From Bacillota bacterium (GTDB lineage Bacteria > Bacillota > Clostridia > DSM-8532): a DNA stretch of 64,000 nt. The position numbers were made by a program, and so were the translations under genes. The stretch spans positions 1 through 64,000 of the forward strand of contig JAEZJF010000025.1 in assembly GCA_023415825.1 (NCBI GenBank), in the 5' to 3' direction. Below, one piece after another: positions 26,318 through 35,552 of the stretch (position 1 is the stretch's first letter; each line of letters opens with the position of its first letter). Below the pieces are notes generated by a model, which was not told the DNA's origin, did not search any database, and was given only the letters and a program-made list of their open reading frames with translations.

Positions 26318-26741
26318 ACATCTTTTTATGAGGAAGGGTAACTTCGATAAATTCCTCCCCCGTGGTTTGATAGCCAAGCTTTTCATAAAAGGCAACGGCA
26401 GTTTTACGAGCATGAAGCGTAATCCCTTTCGCTCCCTTTTGACGTGCATAATTCTCTGCATGAAGAACAAGCATTTTGCCTATTCCCTTCCCCTGGAACA
26501 TCTCCTCCACGGCCACTTGCCTCATTTTAAAATCTCCACGGTCAAGCTTGGTGAGAATAAGTACTCCTAATAGCGTACCGTTTTGGAGAGCTCCCAGGTG
26601 AATATCCTCTTTCTCATGGTCCAGTTTTTCTTCATAAAGCGATAACCCTAAAGGCCTTCTTAGGATCTTGTCACGAAGGGCAACCTCCAAATGATACTCA
26701 CAAGATTGATAGGGTATCTCCTTTATTAATAGCTGTTCCAT
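26286..26741 (-). CDS. GNAT family N-acetyltransferase
   Basis: This acetyltransferase of about 151 residues has RQVAVEEMFQGKGIGKMLV as the acetyl-CoA-binding motif A (Q-x-x-G-x-G), followed by GITLHARKTAVAFYEKLGYQTTGEEF, a standard motif B region. The family transfers acetyl to an amine; the substrate is unknown. AAGGGAG precedes ATG 26741. Its last 32 bp overlap, tail to tail, the end of the histidine kinase gene, so the two mRNAs are complementary there. Confidence 0.9.
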   Translation of the reverse strand: MEQLLIKEIPYQSCEYHLEVALRDKILRRPLGLSLYEEKLDHEKEDIHLGALQNGTLLGVLILTKLDRGDFKMRQVAVEEMFQGKGIGKMLVLHAENYARQKGAKGITLHARKTAVAFYEKLGYQTTGEEFIEVTLPHKKMFKTLSTEAQQ

Positions 26742-26799
26742 AATAGCCAACTCCCTTAATGATGCCTGTAGGACTCACCACAAGCCTCGACCGTAAACA

Positions 26800-26825
26800 A
26801 AAGCCTTACCCGAGAGTAAGGCTTT
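26800..26825 (-). terminator. Rho-independent terminator
   Basis: AAAGCCTTAC pairs perfectly with GTAAGGCTTT around a 6-nt loop, and on the minus strand TTTTGTTT follows. It ends the transcript of the DUF2284 gene 49 bp after its stop codon. Confidence 0.85.
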
Positions 26826-26873
26826 AATGGTAATAAACCTTTAGAAAAGCCATCCATGGCAGGAACACAACAC

Positions 26874-27380
26874 TTATTCAATAAACACCGCAGAGTACCA
26901 GTTTGTTGTCTCTCCCTGCTCCTTAAGGGTTTCAATGGGTAAATGAAACTGTCTGACAGTTTTGAAGACATCAATACCCACACTGTGAAAGGCTGGGCGC
27001 GCTTTTTTAGGATTGGCACACTTAGCGCCTGAAAATCCCGTACATTTCTCACAGCAAGCGCAGTCGCTCATTGAAAAAGCAAAATAAAAACCGTCTATAA
27101 AGGCCTGCCGCTCAATTTCAAAGGAGACATCCTGGGATATCTTTTTGTCGGTTGAATGGATGATAATGCCCCTTTTATAGTTTCGCAGCACCTTCTCATA
27201 TTCCCATGGCTGCAACGAGCCTTTTTTTGAAGGGCAGGTATGTCCATAACCCCAATCCGAGCACCCGAACATGCATTTGAGTATGGTTCGAGAGTCAAAG
27301 GCAATCTGTTCAATATTAAACTCTACTGCATGATCTGCCCCTAAATCACGGGCAAGGGCTATGTATTTTTCTAAACTCAT
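26874..27380 (-). CDS. DUF2284 metal-binding protein
   Basis: This protein of about 168 residues is rich in cysteines in the DUF2284 pattern: KCMFGCSDWGYGHTCP in the middle and CACCEKCTGFSGAKC later. DUF2284 proteins are small presumed metal or iron-sulfur proteins of anaerobes with no settled function. TTGGAGG before ATG 27380 sets the start. It is 13 bp after the zinc-ribbon protein gene on the same strand, so the two are probably co-transcribed. Confidence 0.85.
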   Translation of the reverse strand: MSLEKYIALARDLGADHAVEFNIEQIAFDSRTILKCMFGCSDWGYGHTCPSKKGSLQPWEYEKVLRNYKRGIIIHSTDKKISQDVSFEIERQAFIDGFYFAFSMSDCACCEKCTGFSGAKCANPKKARPAFHSVGIDVFKTVRQFHLPIETLKEQGETTNWYSAVFIE

Positions 27381-27393
27381 AAATCCTCCAATG

Positions 27394-28179
27394 TCAATCA
27401 CCGGATGTTGGCAATATGCTGTCGGTTATCTCGCTGACGGTATCATGAAGCCAATCGCCATCAGTTAATTCCACCATACTGAATAAATAGAAAATAACCA
27501 GCAAAGCAAGAACTAAAATAATGGTTGGAAAGGCTTTGAATTTTTTCATGGTAAGCTTAAGGCTAAAGGTGTATATAAGCAACGCAATGGAAACCGTAAA
27601 CAGTACGATTCTTTGAGCATCCTCTGTAAACTGAGGGAAATCACCACCATTACTATATAAGTAGTACAGATAAAAACCCCAGCCACCAACAGCTATAAAC
27701 AGAATAGTCCAAAGTACTGCAAAAAACCAGGGGAATTTTTTCTTCTTAGGGTCTTTCTTCACATCATGGGACTGTGATAATGGGTCGAGGCTTGTTGGTG
27801 TGTTCCGCACCTCAGGCATGGGATTTTGAACCTTAGGAGCTTCATACCGGGCTTGTTCCTGTACATGGGCATGTACCGGAGCCTGTGCTGCCACATGAGT
27901 TTGTTCGGATGCCTGTGTTCGATCAAGTGTTTGATTCAGAGCAGGCTCCTGATCATTAGATTGAGCCTGAGCCGGCTGTGGAGCCGGAATTTGCTCTACA
28001 GCTTGTTCCTTCTCTTCTACTTGAGGCTGAGCTATTTCTTCAGTTGCAGAGGTTATGTCTTCCTTGGAAACCATTGGTTCGGCATCGGACACCTTTTGCT
28101 TCTGCCCGCATTTATGACAGAAACCAGCAGATAATGAAAGTGTCGTGCCGCAGGACGGGCAATACTTGATATCGCTCAT
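27394..28179 (-). CDS. zinc-ribbon membrane protein with Gln/Ala-rich linker
   Basis: This 261-residue protein starts with a zinc ribbon (YCPSCGTTLSLSAGFCHKCG, two CxxC knuckles). A low-complexity Gln/Ala/Pro/Glu linker of about 100 residues follows, then a basic stop (KKDPKKKKFPW) and three hydrophobic helices at about 150-170, 187-203 and 213-232. Proteins of this plan are common in Firmicutes and their roles are mostly unknown. The ribosome binding site is GTGGAGG. It probably forms an operon with the DUF2284 gene. Confidence 0.8.
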   Translation of the reverse strand: MSDIKYCPSCGTTLSLSAGFCHKCGQKQKVSDAEPMVSKEDITSATEEIAQPQVEEKEQAVEQIPAPQPAQAQSNDQEPALNQTLDRTQASEQTHVAAQAPVHAHVQEQARYEAPKVQNPMPEVRNTPTSLDPLSQSHDVKKDPKKKKFPWFFAVLWTILFIAVGGWGFYLYYLYSNGGDFPQFTEDAQRIVLFTVSIALLIYTFSLKLTMKKFKAFPTIILVLALLVIFYLFSMVELTDGDWLHDTVSEITDSILPTSGD

Positions 28180-28345
28180 AGAATTACCTCCACTAGATAA
28201 TTTTTCTTTTATATAAAGAATTCTATCATTTTCATGTCCTACCTTTCAACCTTTATTTCCCTCAATAAGAATCCTCGGAATCTTAGATTCCTCAGAAAGT
28301 CATTCTGGTGTACTAATGCGCCCCTAGTGGTGCGTTTCGTACAAA

Positions 28346-28395
28346 AAGAGCTGTTGCTCAAATGATCTTTCAATCACTTTTGCAACAGCTTCTTT
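28346..28395 (-). terminator. terminator of the BMP-type transporter operon
   Basis: On the minus strand GAAGCTGTTGC pairs with GCAACAGCTC across a 24-nt loop and is followed by TTTTTG. It lies 43 bp past the last permease gene. The remaining intergenic sequence up to 28179 holds smaller inverted repeats but no gene. Confidence 0.75.
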
Positions 28396-28437
28396 TACTT
28401 TTATGATGAATAGACATATTAAATTACTGTTCGTCCC

Positions 28438-29403
28438 TCATCTTTGACTCTTATCATAGGGTATACCCTCTGCTTTAGGCGCTCTTGACTTTTTCGATGT
28501 AAAGGCAAGAACGATCATGGTTACCACATAGGGTAGCATTTTATAGAAGGTATTATTGATATTTAAAGAACTCAAGAATGGGATAAGTGCAACGGAATAG
28601 GCCAATGTACGCAAGAATGCAAAGAATAATGCTGCCAGGAATATCTTTAGAGGCTCCCATTGTCCGAATATCATGACCGCAAGTGCCAGAAAACCGAACC
28701 CGGCAACACCGGTGTGGCCGTTAGTGTTTCCATCCATAACCCCTACCGCATAGAAAAAGCCGCCGATACCGCCAAGGATACCTGAAAGGCTTACACCGCC
28801 ATATCTCATGATCAGCACGTTTATACCAACAGAATCAGCTGCATGGGGATGCTCGCCACAAGCTCGAAGACGTAGACCAAACTTTGTTTTATAAAGAAGA
28901 ATAGTCGCTAGGATAAAAAACACAATTCCAATATATACTGTGATATACGTATTCTGAAAGAATAGTTTACCCAATATAGGTATTTCGCTAAGAACGGGTA
29001 TCTCTTTAAGATAAAAGTTCTTATTGGTTGTAACACCGTCACTATTGAAATACATTTTTGCAAACAGCAATATTGCTGCGGGAATCAACATATTAAGTGA
29101 TGTACCGGTAATGGTCTGATCGGCCTTCATATTAACGGCCGCAAAGGACAAAAGGAGTGAATATAAGAATCCTGAAACAGCAGCAACCAGCATTCCGAGA
29201 ATTAAGATTAACTGTGCATCCATTGGAGTTCCCTGAACAAAGTAAACAAAGAGGCATCCAAAAAACGCACCAAAGAGCATAATACCTTCAAGAGCAATGT
29301 TGATTACGCCGCTTCGTTCACTGAACATACCGCCCAGTGCCACCAAAAGCAATGGGATGGCAACCGGAAGCGTATTTTGAATTAAATAATACAATGTATC
29401 CAT
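28438..29403 (-). CDS. ABC transporter permease, BMP/nucleoside family
   Basis: This 321-residue membrane protein has eight or more hydrophobic helices and the family segments SERSGVINIALEGIMLFGAF and LRACGEHPHAADSVGINV of branched-chain/ribose-type inner-membrane permeases. It follows the partner permease by 3 bp and is the last gene of the operon. With a BMP-type lipoprotein and an RbsA-like ATPase it makes a nucleoside importer such as NupNOPQ or BmpABCD-type systems. Confidence 0.9.
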   Translation of the reverse strand: MDTLYYLIQNTLPVAIPLLLVALGGMFSERSGVINIALEGIMLFGAFFGCLFVYFVQGTPMDAQLILILGMLVAAVSGFLYSLLLSFAAVNMKADQTITGTSLNMLIPAAILLFAKMYFNSDGVTTNKNFYLKEIPVLSEIPILGKLFFQNTYITVYIGIVFFILATILLYKTKFGLRLRACGEHPHAADSVGINVLIMRYGGVSLSGILGGIGGFFYAVGVMDGNTNGHTGVAGFGFLALAVMIFGQWEPLKIFLAALFFAFLRTLAYSVALIPFLSSLNINNTFYKMLPYVVTMIVLAFTSKKSRAPKAEGIPYDKSQR

Positions 29404-29406
29404 CGT

Positions 29407-30564
29407 TTACGCCTCCTCCTTAATTTCTGTCTGGATAGGTTTATCTGCTGTAGGACTCACTTCTGCCGTGTCAACATGCTTGACTTTTCGCCTCTTTATC
29501 AGCCTGGCGATGGTTGCATTCATGACCATGGCAAAGGCTGAAAAATAAATAATAACCGCAATAACAACATCTATAATTTCGGGTTTGTAGCCGAACAAGC
29601 TTGCAAGCGTGCCACCCCGCTGAATATAGGATACAAATATACCAGAAAAAATGATTCCGATGGGGTTTGAACTTCCTAGAAGCGCTACAGCTATACCATT
29701 AAAGCCATTGGGGGCAATAACATTAATAGGTTCATAAGTCATGCTGCTGCCGGAAATGGTGGAGGGAGCTAGAATCGCAAAGGCTCCGCCAAGCCCTGCC
29801 AAAGCACCTGCAATTGCCATGGTGAGTATAATATTGCGCTTGCCGTTCATACCAGCATATATGCTGGCAAATTTATTATATCCGGTCGCTTTTAACTCAT
29901 AGCCAAAGATCGTCTTTTGCAAAATTACAAATAAAAGAACCGCTATGGCAATAGCAAAAATAAAAGAAATATTGGCACTGGAATTTTTAATGCCCAGAGA
30001 CATGAGTTGGGCACTAGTCGGAAGATAGGCCGTTCTGGCTTTGGTTGAAATGTACATGGTGGCATTTCCCGAAATAAGCATGTCCACCAAATACATACCA
30101 ATATAGTTGAACATGATGGATGTAATAACTTCATTCACATTCAGCAGAGCCTTAAACAGTCCCGGTATAAAACCCCAGATCATGCCACCAACCATACCGG
30201 CCAGTATGCATACCACCCAGTGAATACCTGGAGGGAGCTTCCACATAAAGCCCACATACATCGCAAAGAACATGCCCATGGTATACTGGCCAGAAGCACC
30301 GATGTTGAACAAACCCATCTTAAAGGCAAATCCCACGGCCAGACCGGTCATCATTATCGGAGTTGCGTAGAAAAATACATCCCCAAGTCGTCCAAAGCCG
30401 CCTAAAAGCAGCATCTGAAAACCGGAAAAAGAGTTTTCCGGACTTGCCACTATCATAACAATGAGCCCGAAGATAAGACCTAGAAATATAGCCAGCAGTG
30501 CCGATGTAAATGCCGAAAAGCTCTTGCTTTTTGTCACTTTTTTTATATCAAACTGCATGTTCAT
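29407..30564 (-). CDS. ABC transporter permease, BMP/nucleoside family
   Basis: This 385-residue membrane protein has about nine hydrophobic helices. GLAVGFAFKMGLFNIGASGQYTMG-type sequence around residues 75-97 and ELKATGYNKFASIYAGMN match the family. Its N-terminus overlaps the ATPase gene by 17 bp. It forms the membrane channel with the following permease. The C-terminal tail is charged and cytoplasmic. Confidence 0.9.
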   Translation of the reverse strand: MNMQFDIKKVTKSKSFSAFTSALLAIFLGLIFGLIVMIVASPENSFSGFQMLLLGGFGRLGDVFFYATPIMMTGLAVGFAFKMGLFNIGASGQYTMGMFFAMYVGFMWKLPPGIHWVVCILAGMVGGMIWGFIPGLFKALLNVNEVITSIMFNYIGMYLVDMLISGNATMYISTKARTAYLPTSAQLMSLGIKNSSANISFIFAIAIAVLLFVILQKTIFGYELKATGYNKFASIYAGMNGKRNIILTMAIAGALAGLGGAFAILAPSTISGSSMTYEPINVIAPNGFNGIAVALLGSSNPIGIIFSGIFVSYIQRGGTLASLFGYKPEIIDVVIAVIIYFSAFAMVMNATIARLIKRRKVKHVDTAEVSPTADKPIQTEIKEEA

Positions 30565-32095
30565 TCTCCTTTACAATGTTACGCTTTGCGCCCGACATGT
30601 AAAGACCGAGTTCTTGAACTGTGGTCTTCTTCGGATCCAGCTCACCTACTATTTCTCCTTCATACATGACAAGTATGCGATCACTTACATTCATGACTTC
30701 ATCAAGCTCAAGGGATACAAGTAAAACGGCTTTCCCCGCATCCCGTCTCGCCACTAGCTGCTTGTGAATGTATTCAATGGCACCAACATCAAGTCCCCGG
30801 GTTGGCTGCACTGCAACCAAAAGCTCATGCTTTTTGTCAATTTCACGTGCAATAATAGCCTTTTGCTGGTTGCCTCCCGACATGCTTCGTGCGACAGTGA
30901 TGGGTCCCTGCCCACTGCGAACATCAAATTGCTCGATTAATTTCATGGCATATGAGCGCACCGCACGACTTTTTATAAATCCCTTATTCTGAAATTCAGG
31001 TTCCCAATAGCGCTGTAATACCAGATTTTCCTCCAAGGAATAATCAAGGACAAGACCATGTTTATGACGATCTTCAGGAATGTGGCTCATACCGGTTTTC
31101 GACCGGGTTCGGATATTCGCTTTTGTTATATTCCGGCCACAAAGCGTAATACTTCCGCCGCTTGACTTTTCAAGTCCAGTAAGAGCTGACACAAACTCGG
31201 TTTGCCCGTTTCCGTCAATTCCCGCAAGACAAACAATTTCACCTGCTCTTACATCGAAAGAGACATTATTGACAGCGTTGTTTTTATGGTGTTTGGAGGG
31301 GACTGAAAGATTTTTGACAGAAAGAATCACATCTCCTGCCGCCATCTCTTCTTTGGCAACTTCAAAACTGACATCCCGTCCCACCATCATTCTCGATAAT
31401 TCTTCTTTGGTGGTTTCCTTTATATCAACAGTTCCTATACATTTACCTTTCCATAGAACGGTACAACGGTCGGCAACAGCCATGATCTCATTCAGTTTAT
31501 GGGTAATAAACAGTATGGATTTCCCTTCTTGTGCAAAGCCCCGCATGATGTCCATGAGCTCATCAATTTCCTGAGGGGTTAACACAGCGGTTGGTTCATC
31601 GAAAATGAGAATGTCATTGTCACGGAAAAGCATTTTTAAGATCTCAACCCTCTGCTGCATGCCCACTGAAATCTTTTCAATGACTGCATCGGGATTAACT
31701 TTGAGACCATATTGCTCGCTAAGCTTTAATACTTTTTCTCTGGCTTCCTTTTTCTGTATAAAGCCAAGTTTGTTCGGTTCAACACCTAAAATGATATTTT
31801 CAAGCACTGTAAAAATTTCAACCAGCTTAAAATGCTGATGAACCATACCAATACCCAAAGCGTTAGCGTCATTGGGATTATTTATTTTTACTATTTTCCC
31901 GTCTTTCCTGATTTCTCCCTTTTCTGCCTGATATAAGCCAAAAAGCACGCTCATAAGGGTAGATTTACCGGCACCATTTTCTCCCAATAGTGCGTGAATT
32001 TCACCTTTTTTTAAACGCAGGGTTATATTATCATTTGCTATAATGCCGGGGAATTCTTTAGTGATGTTGAGCATTTCGATAATATAATCTTCCAT
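30548..32095 (-). CDS. ABC transporter ATPase, double domain (NupO/RbsA-like)
   Basis: This 515-residue protein has two ABC domains. Domain 1 has Walker A GENGAGKSTLMS, a degenerate signature ISVGMQQRVEI and DEPTAVLTPQE. Domain 2 has a degenerate Walker A (GIDGNGQTEFVSA) and a normal signature (MSGGNQQKAIIARE). The asymmetry is usual for sugar and nucleoside importers of this class. It lies between the lipoprotein gene and the permease genes, after a strong intercistronic hairpin. Confidence 0.92.
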   Translation of the reverse strand: MEDYIIEMLNITKEFPGIIANDNITLRLKKGEIHALLGENGAGKSTLMSVLFGLYQAEKGEIRKDGKIVKINNPNDANALGIGMVHQHFKLVEIFTVLENIILGVEPNKLGFIQKKEAREKVLKLSEQYGLKVNPDAVIEKISVGMQQRVEILKMLFRDNDILIFDEPTAVLTPQEIDELMDIMRGFAQEGKSILFITHKLNEIMAVADRCTVLWKGKCIGTVDIKETTKEELSRMMVGRDVSFEVAKEEMAAGDVILSVKNLSVPSKHHKNNAVNNVSFDVRAGEIVCLAGIDGNGQTEFVSALTGLEKSSGGSITLCGRNITKANIRTRSKTGMSHIPEDRHKHGLVLDYSLEENLVLQRYWEPEFQNKGFIKSRAVRSYAMKLIEQFDVRSGQGPITVARSMSGGNQQKAIIAREIDKKHELLVAVQPTRGLDVGAIEYIHKQLVARRDAGKAVLLVSLELDEVMNVSDRILVMYEGEIVGELDPKKTTVQELGLYMSGAKRNIVKENEHAV

Positions 32096-32208
32096 ATTTA
32101 CCTCTTATCGTTATATTTTTCTTCAGGACATATAGTCATCTTAAAACATTTTCCTAGCAGAACCTTGTTCATGAATAAAATGAATATTAATAATGATATT
32201 AATCCTTA

Positions 32209-32241
32209 ATAAAGGGGAAAGCCATCTGCCTTCCCCTTTAT
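32209..32241 (-). promoter_or_regulatory. intercistronic hairpin after BMP lipoprotein gene
   Basis: ATAAAGGGGAA (32209-32219) and TTCCCCTTTAT (32231-32241) form an 11-bp perfect stem, 56 bp past the lipoprotein stop. On the minus strand TAAGG follows, so there is no good T tract. It is likely a partial terminator or mRNA-stabilising structure that raises binding-protein output over the rest of the operon. Confidence 0.65.
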
Positions 32242-32296
32242 CTGTTCCACCCTCCATAAGGCTTCGACCAATATGTTAGGTAACGTTATTGTTTTA

Positions 32297-33430
32297 TTAT
32301 CTTGTTACTACAGCAACCTTAGCAAGCTTAAGACCGGAAACAAGCTCATCAGCTGTTGCATAACCATTAGGATCAGCAACTTTGATTTCACGGATAGGAT
32401 CTATAGAGCCGTCAACAAGCTTTGCATATACAACATCGTAATTTGCTTTATTGAAAGATTTGAATCTGTCAAATGCATTGGCTTTTGCATCGCCAATAAC
32501 TACTGTCGGGAGACCTACACCACCGTTTTTGGCGTCAAAGTATGTGGTTGTGCCTGCAAATTTGTTCCAGCCATTGGTTTTGTAGATAGCCTCAAGTACT
32601 TGCTTAACAGAAGCTCCAAGGCCCTTAGTAGCAGAAGTCATAACGGTGTCGCTGTCATATCTCTGGTCGACGTCAACACCAATTACCTTTTTGCTGGCTT
32701 CGCTCGCAGCAGACATAACACTCTTACCTACAGATCCGCCACAGGCAAAGATAACATCTGCACCTTCTTGGAACATGGTCTTAGCAGTAGCCTTATTGGT
32801 ATCGGTTTCTGCAAAGTCGCCTGTATAGTGGTAAGTAACTGAAATTGAACCATCAGCAAGACCCATCTCTGCAGCAGCTGCCTCAGCACCCTGTAAATAT
32901 CCGTATCCAAAGGCTTGTACCGCTGGAACGGCCATACCGCCCATGAAACCGAGCTTGGTCAAACCATCCTTAACAGCAGCATATCCTGCAAGATAGCCGG
33001 ATTCTTCTTCAGCATACTTAATGCTGGCAACATTTTCTTTTATAGTATTGTCTTTGTAGTCTGGTGTATGAGGTGAACCATCCAGGAGTATGAATTTAAT
33101 ATTGGGATATTTTGTCTGTGCTTCAAAAACTGCGACCTCAAATAAAAAGCCAGGAGTTACAACAACTTTTGCTCCACCGGTTACAGCCAGATCGATAGAT
33201 GCAAGATAGGCTGCATCAGTAGCATCCTCAGGTTTATAGTATTTGTGTGAAATTTTATTAGCCTTTGCAAATTCTACTACGCCATCCCAAGAGCCTTGAT
33301 TAAAGGATTTGTCGTCAATGTTGCCTTTGTCGGTAATAAGCGCAATCTCAAAAGTGCTTGGACCACCGCAGCCTGCGAACATTGTACCAATAAGTACAAG
33401 AACCAGAACAATTGACAAAACTTTCTTCAT
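32297..33430 (-). CDS. BMP family substrate-binding lipoprotein
   Basis: This 377-residue lipoprotein has a signal peptide and the lipobox FAGC (Cys20). The mature domain starts with FEIALITDKGNIDDKSFNQGSWDG, the hallmark of the basic membrane protein (Med/PnrA/NupN) family that binds purine nucleosides in several bacteria. FACGGSVGKSVMSAA and VIGVDVDQRYDSDTVMTSATKG complete the family pattern. It is the first gene of the importer operon, with AAAAAGGGG as ribosome binding site. No purine riboswitch is visible upstream. Confidence 0.92.
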   Translation of the reverse strand: MKKVLSIVLVLVLIGTMFAGCGGPSTFEIALITDKGNIDDKSFNQGSWDGVVEFAKANKISHKYYKPEDATDAAYLASIDLAVTGGAKVVVTPGFLFEVAVFEAQTKYPNIKFILLDGSPHTPDYKDNTIKENVASIKYAEEESGYLAGYAAVKDGLTKLGFMGGMAVPAVQAFGYGYLQGAEAAAAEMGLADGSISVTYHYTGDFAETDTNKATAKTMFQEGADVIFACGGSVGKSVMSAASEASKKVIGVDVDQRYDSDTVMTSATKGLGASVKQVLEAIYKTNGWNKFAGTTTYFDAKNGGVGLPTVVIGDAKANAFDRFKSFNKANYDVVYAKLVDGSIDPIREIKVADPNGYATADELVSGLKLAKVAVVTR

Positions 33431-33472
33431 AAAATTATTCCCCTTTTTTATTGATAATGAACTTTTAACTTT

Positions 33473-33500
33473 ATTGTAACATTTTTTTACTAATTATCAA
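33473..33500 (-). promoter_or_regulatory. promoter of the BMP transporter operon
   Basis: On the minus strand TTGATA (33500-33495), 16 bp and TACAAT (33478-33473) form a sigma-A-like promoter about 40 bp before the lipoprotein start codon. Confidence 0.6.
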
Positions 33501-33590
33501 CATCTATATTTTTGATTCTTCGTACATAATTAATAATGATGGTAAGTTTTATCAGTTTTTCGATTTCCCACTCCGATTTAAATTATTACC

Positions 33591-33620
33591 TTGACGAAGT
33601 TTTATTACACATGCTATGAT
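33591..33620 (+). promoter_or_regulatory. promoter of the ABC-F gene
   Basis: TTGACG (33591-33596), 18 bp and TATGAT (33615-33620) give a sigma-A-like promoter. The transcript would start near 33627 and carry a leader of about 210 nt before the ABC-F start codon, long enough for an attenuator. Confidence 0.65.
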
Positions 33621-33717
33621 GCGAATGTACTCCAATGAAAGGGTAAGGTATTTATACTGATGAGAATTGGCTGATTTCGGTAAAATTAAAATGAATACTT
33701 GTTTTTAAGTTTCGTTT

Positions 33718-33762
33718 ATGCATCCGGAATTGGCTGTTCATATGGTGTTTGCTTATCCTTGA
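33718..33762 (+). CDS. 14-residue leader peptide of the ABC-F gene
   Basis: A short frame inside the ABC-F leader reads MHPELAVHMVFAYP and ends with TGA, 41 bp before the terminator hairpin. The ribosome binding site is weak. Antibiotic-resistance ABC-F genes often use ribosome stalling on such a peptide to prevent terminator formation. That this frame is translated is inference from position and context. Confidence 0.5.
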   Translation: MHPELAVHMVFAYP

Positions 33763-33802
33763 TACTATCCTTGTATAGCTTTAAGGCTTTGTTCTGATCA
33801 GA

Positions 33803-33839
33803 CCTTCCGGCAGCATAGCGCTTTTCGGGAGGTTTTTTT
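33803..33839 (+). promoter_or_regulatory. attenuator terminator containing the ribosome binding site
   Basis: CCTTCCG (33803-33809) pairs with CGGGAGG (33826-33832) with one G-U pair, and seven T follow directly (33833-33839). The ABC-F ATG begins at the very next base. The 3' arm is also the Shine-Dalgarno sequence, GGGAGG. One hairpin can therefore both stop transcription and hide the ribosome binding site. Confidence 0.8.
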
Positions 33840-35531
33840 ATGTTATTACTCAACTGTGATCAAATAAGCAAGTCCTATGGTGATAGAAAGCTTTTTAGCG
33901 ACGTTTCACTAAAAATATATTCGGGAGATCGTATTGGACTCGTGGGAGCTAATGGGTCAGGCAAAAGCACCCTGCTTAAAATTCTGGCTGGGCTGGAATC
34001 CCCTGATGAAGGGCAGATTAAAGCATACACGCGACTTTCTTTTATTCGTCAGCAGGATGATGGTGTTCCGGAAATAACATCCCCCTTTACGAATGGTCCC
34101 GTCGATGGAAAGCTATCTTCTTCCCTGGGCGTGAACTTTGAAATGCTCCACCAGAATATGAGCGGTGGTGAGAAGTCGCGCGCCCGTTTTTCCTTGACCT
34201 ATGATCCTCAAGCCGGGCTACTTTTTGCTGATGAGCCAACCAGCAATATGGATATGACGGCTTCCGGTGTAGTGGAAAAAGAATTGCAAAGCTTTTCAGG
34301 AGCCTTGCTCCTGGTTTCCCATGACAGAAGTCTTTTGGATCGTCTCTGTACCAGCATTCTTGAAATTGTAGACGGCAAGATCAGGAGCTTTTCCGGTAAC
34401 TACTCCCAATACATTGAACAGCGTCAGGAGCTCTATAACCGTCAGCTTTTCGAGTACGAATCCTATGCCAAGGAGAAAAGAAGACTGGAAGACCGTGTCC
34501 AGGAGCGTACTGAAAATACCCGTTCCATCAGAAATGCCCCTAAAAGAATGGGAAATTCTGAAGCCCGTCTTCACAGACGAAGTGCAACTGAAACACAGGA
34601 AAAGCTTCATAAGAGTATCGAAGCTATGCGGACCAGAGTCGACCACCTTGAAAAGAAAGAAAAGCCCCAGGAATTACCTCATGTCAAGATGGCCATTGAT
34701 CCCCCTAAGAACCCTATTTCTTCAGTAGCAGTCAGAGCAGAGCACCTTACTATAGGCTTTTCTGGATTATCGCTTCTAAAGGATGTGAGCTTTGAGATTC
34801 CATCCCGCAAAAGAACCGCACTTTTGGGAGATAACGGCACGGGAAAAACCACATTGGTAGAGCTTTTAATTAGAAATCAAGGAGACCAGATTACCACATT
34901 GGGCAGTGATTTCGATAATGCCATAGCCATAGCTCCTGGAGTCAAGATCGGTTATTTCAAACAGGATTTTTCAATTCTCTCCGAGAACAAAACGATTCTT
35001 GAAAACGTTATGACCGGGAGTGTTCGTCCCGAGCACGAAGTCCGCACCATACTGGCCCGTCTTTTGATTGCCCGGGATGATGTGTTTAAAAAGGTCTCGG
35101 TTTTAAGCGGTGGTGAGAAAGTAAAGGTGTCTTTGGCCAGAATATTGGTATCTGATGCGAATTTTCTTATTCTTGACGAGCCAACAAACTACCTTGATGT
35201 CTTTTCCATGGAAGCTCTGGAACGTGTTCTGTGCGATTATACTGGTACGCTGCTCCTTATTTCCCATGACCGCAAATTCATAGAAAATATCGGTGAAAGA
35301 CTTTTAATGATTGAGAATGAGGATGTCAGAACCTTTGAAGGCTCACTGAAGGAATTTGATGAGGATCATAAAAAACGTCCTAAAGAGAAGGTTACTGAAA
35401 ATACCCTGAATGCTACCATACTCAATATGCGGCTCGCTGAACTATCAGCACGCATTGATTCCTGTAAGGATGATACGATGAAGAAGGAATTGGAAGCCCA
35501 ATACTTTGAGCTGTGCAGGCAGAGAAAATGA
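33840..35531 (+). CDS. ABC-F ribosome-protection protein (ARE type)
   Basis: This 563-residue soluble ABC-F protein has two ATPase domains and no membrane part. Domain 1 has GLVGANGSGKSTLLKIL, MSGGEKSRARF and FADEPTSNMD. Domain 2 has LLGDNGTGKTTLVELL, LSGGEKVKVSLARIL and LILDEPTNYLD. The interdomain linker (residues about 185-285) is a long charged coiled hairpin with APKRMGNSEARLH, as in the Vga/Lsa/VmlR antibiotic-resistance group. Such proteins enter the ribosomal E site and push out drugs bound at the peptidyl-transferase centre or exit tunnel (lincosamides, pleuromutilins, streptogramin A). Its leader carries an attenuator, which supports drug-induced control. The exact drug range is not readable here. 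Confidence 0.88.
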   Translation: MLLLNCDQISKSYGDRKLFSDVSLKIYSGDRIGLVGANGSGKSTLLKILAGLESPDEGQIKAYTRLSFIRQQDDGVPEITSPFTNGPVDGKLSSSLGVNFEMLHQNMSGGEKSRARFSLTYDPQAGLLFADEPTSNMDMTASGVVEKELQSFSGALLLVSHDRSLLDRLCTSILEIVDGKIRSFSGNYSQYIEQRQELYNRQLFEYESYAKEKRRLEDRVQERTENTRSIRNAPKRMGNSEARLHRRSATETQEKLHKSIEAMRTRVDHLEKKEKPQELPHVKMAIDPPKNPISSVAVRAEHLTIGFSGLSLLKDVSFEIPSRKRTALLGDNGTGKTTLVELLIRNQGDQITTLGSDFDNAIAIAPGVKIGYFKQDFSILSENKTILENVMTGSVRPEHEVRTILARLLIARDDVFKKVSVLSGGEKVKVSLARILVSDANFLILDEPTNYLDVFSMEALERVLCDYTGTLLLISHDRKFIENIGERLLMIENEDVRTFEGSLKEFDEDHKKRPKEKVTENTLNATILNMRLAELSARIDSCKDDTMKKELEAQYFELCRQRK

Positions 35532-35552
35532 ATTTTTGAGACCGATATGCTT

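Noticed and set aside
28180..28345. Small inverted repeats around GAATC and GCGCCCCTAGTGG
   Set aside because: They are short and imperfect with no gene or second copy in the window, so only the adjacent terminator was annotated.
33431..33590. Purine riboswitch upstream of the BMP transporter
   Set aside because: The leader from the predicted promoter to the start codon is only about 35 nt and has no aptamer-like sequence.
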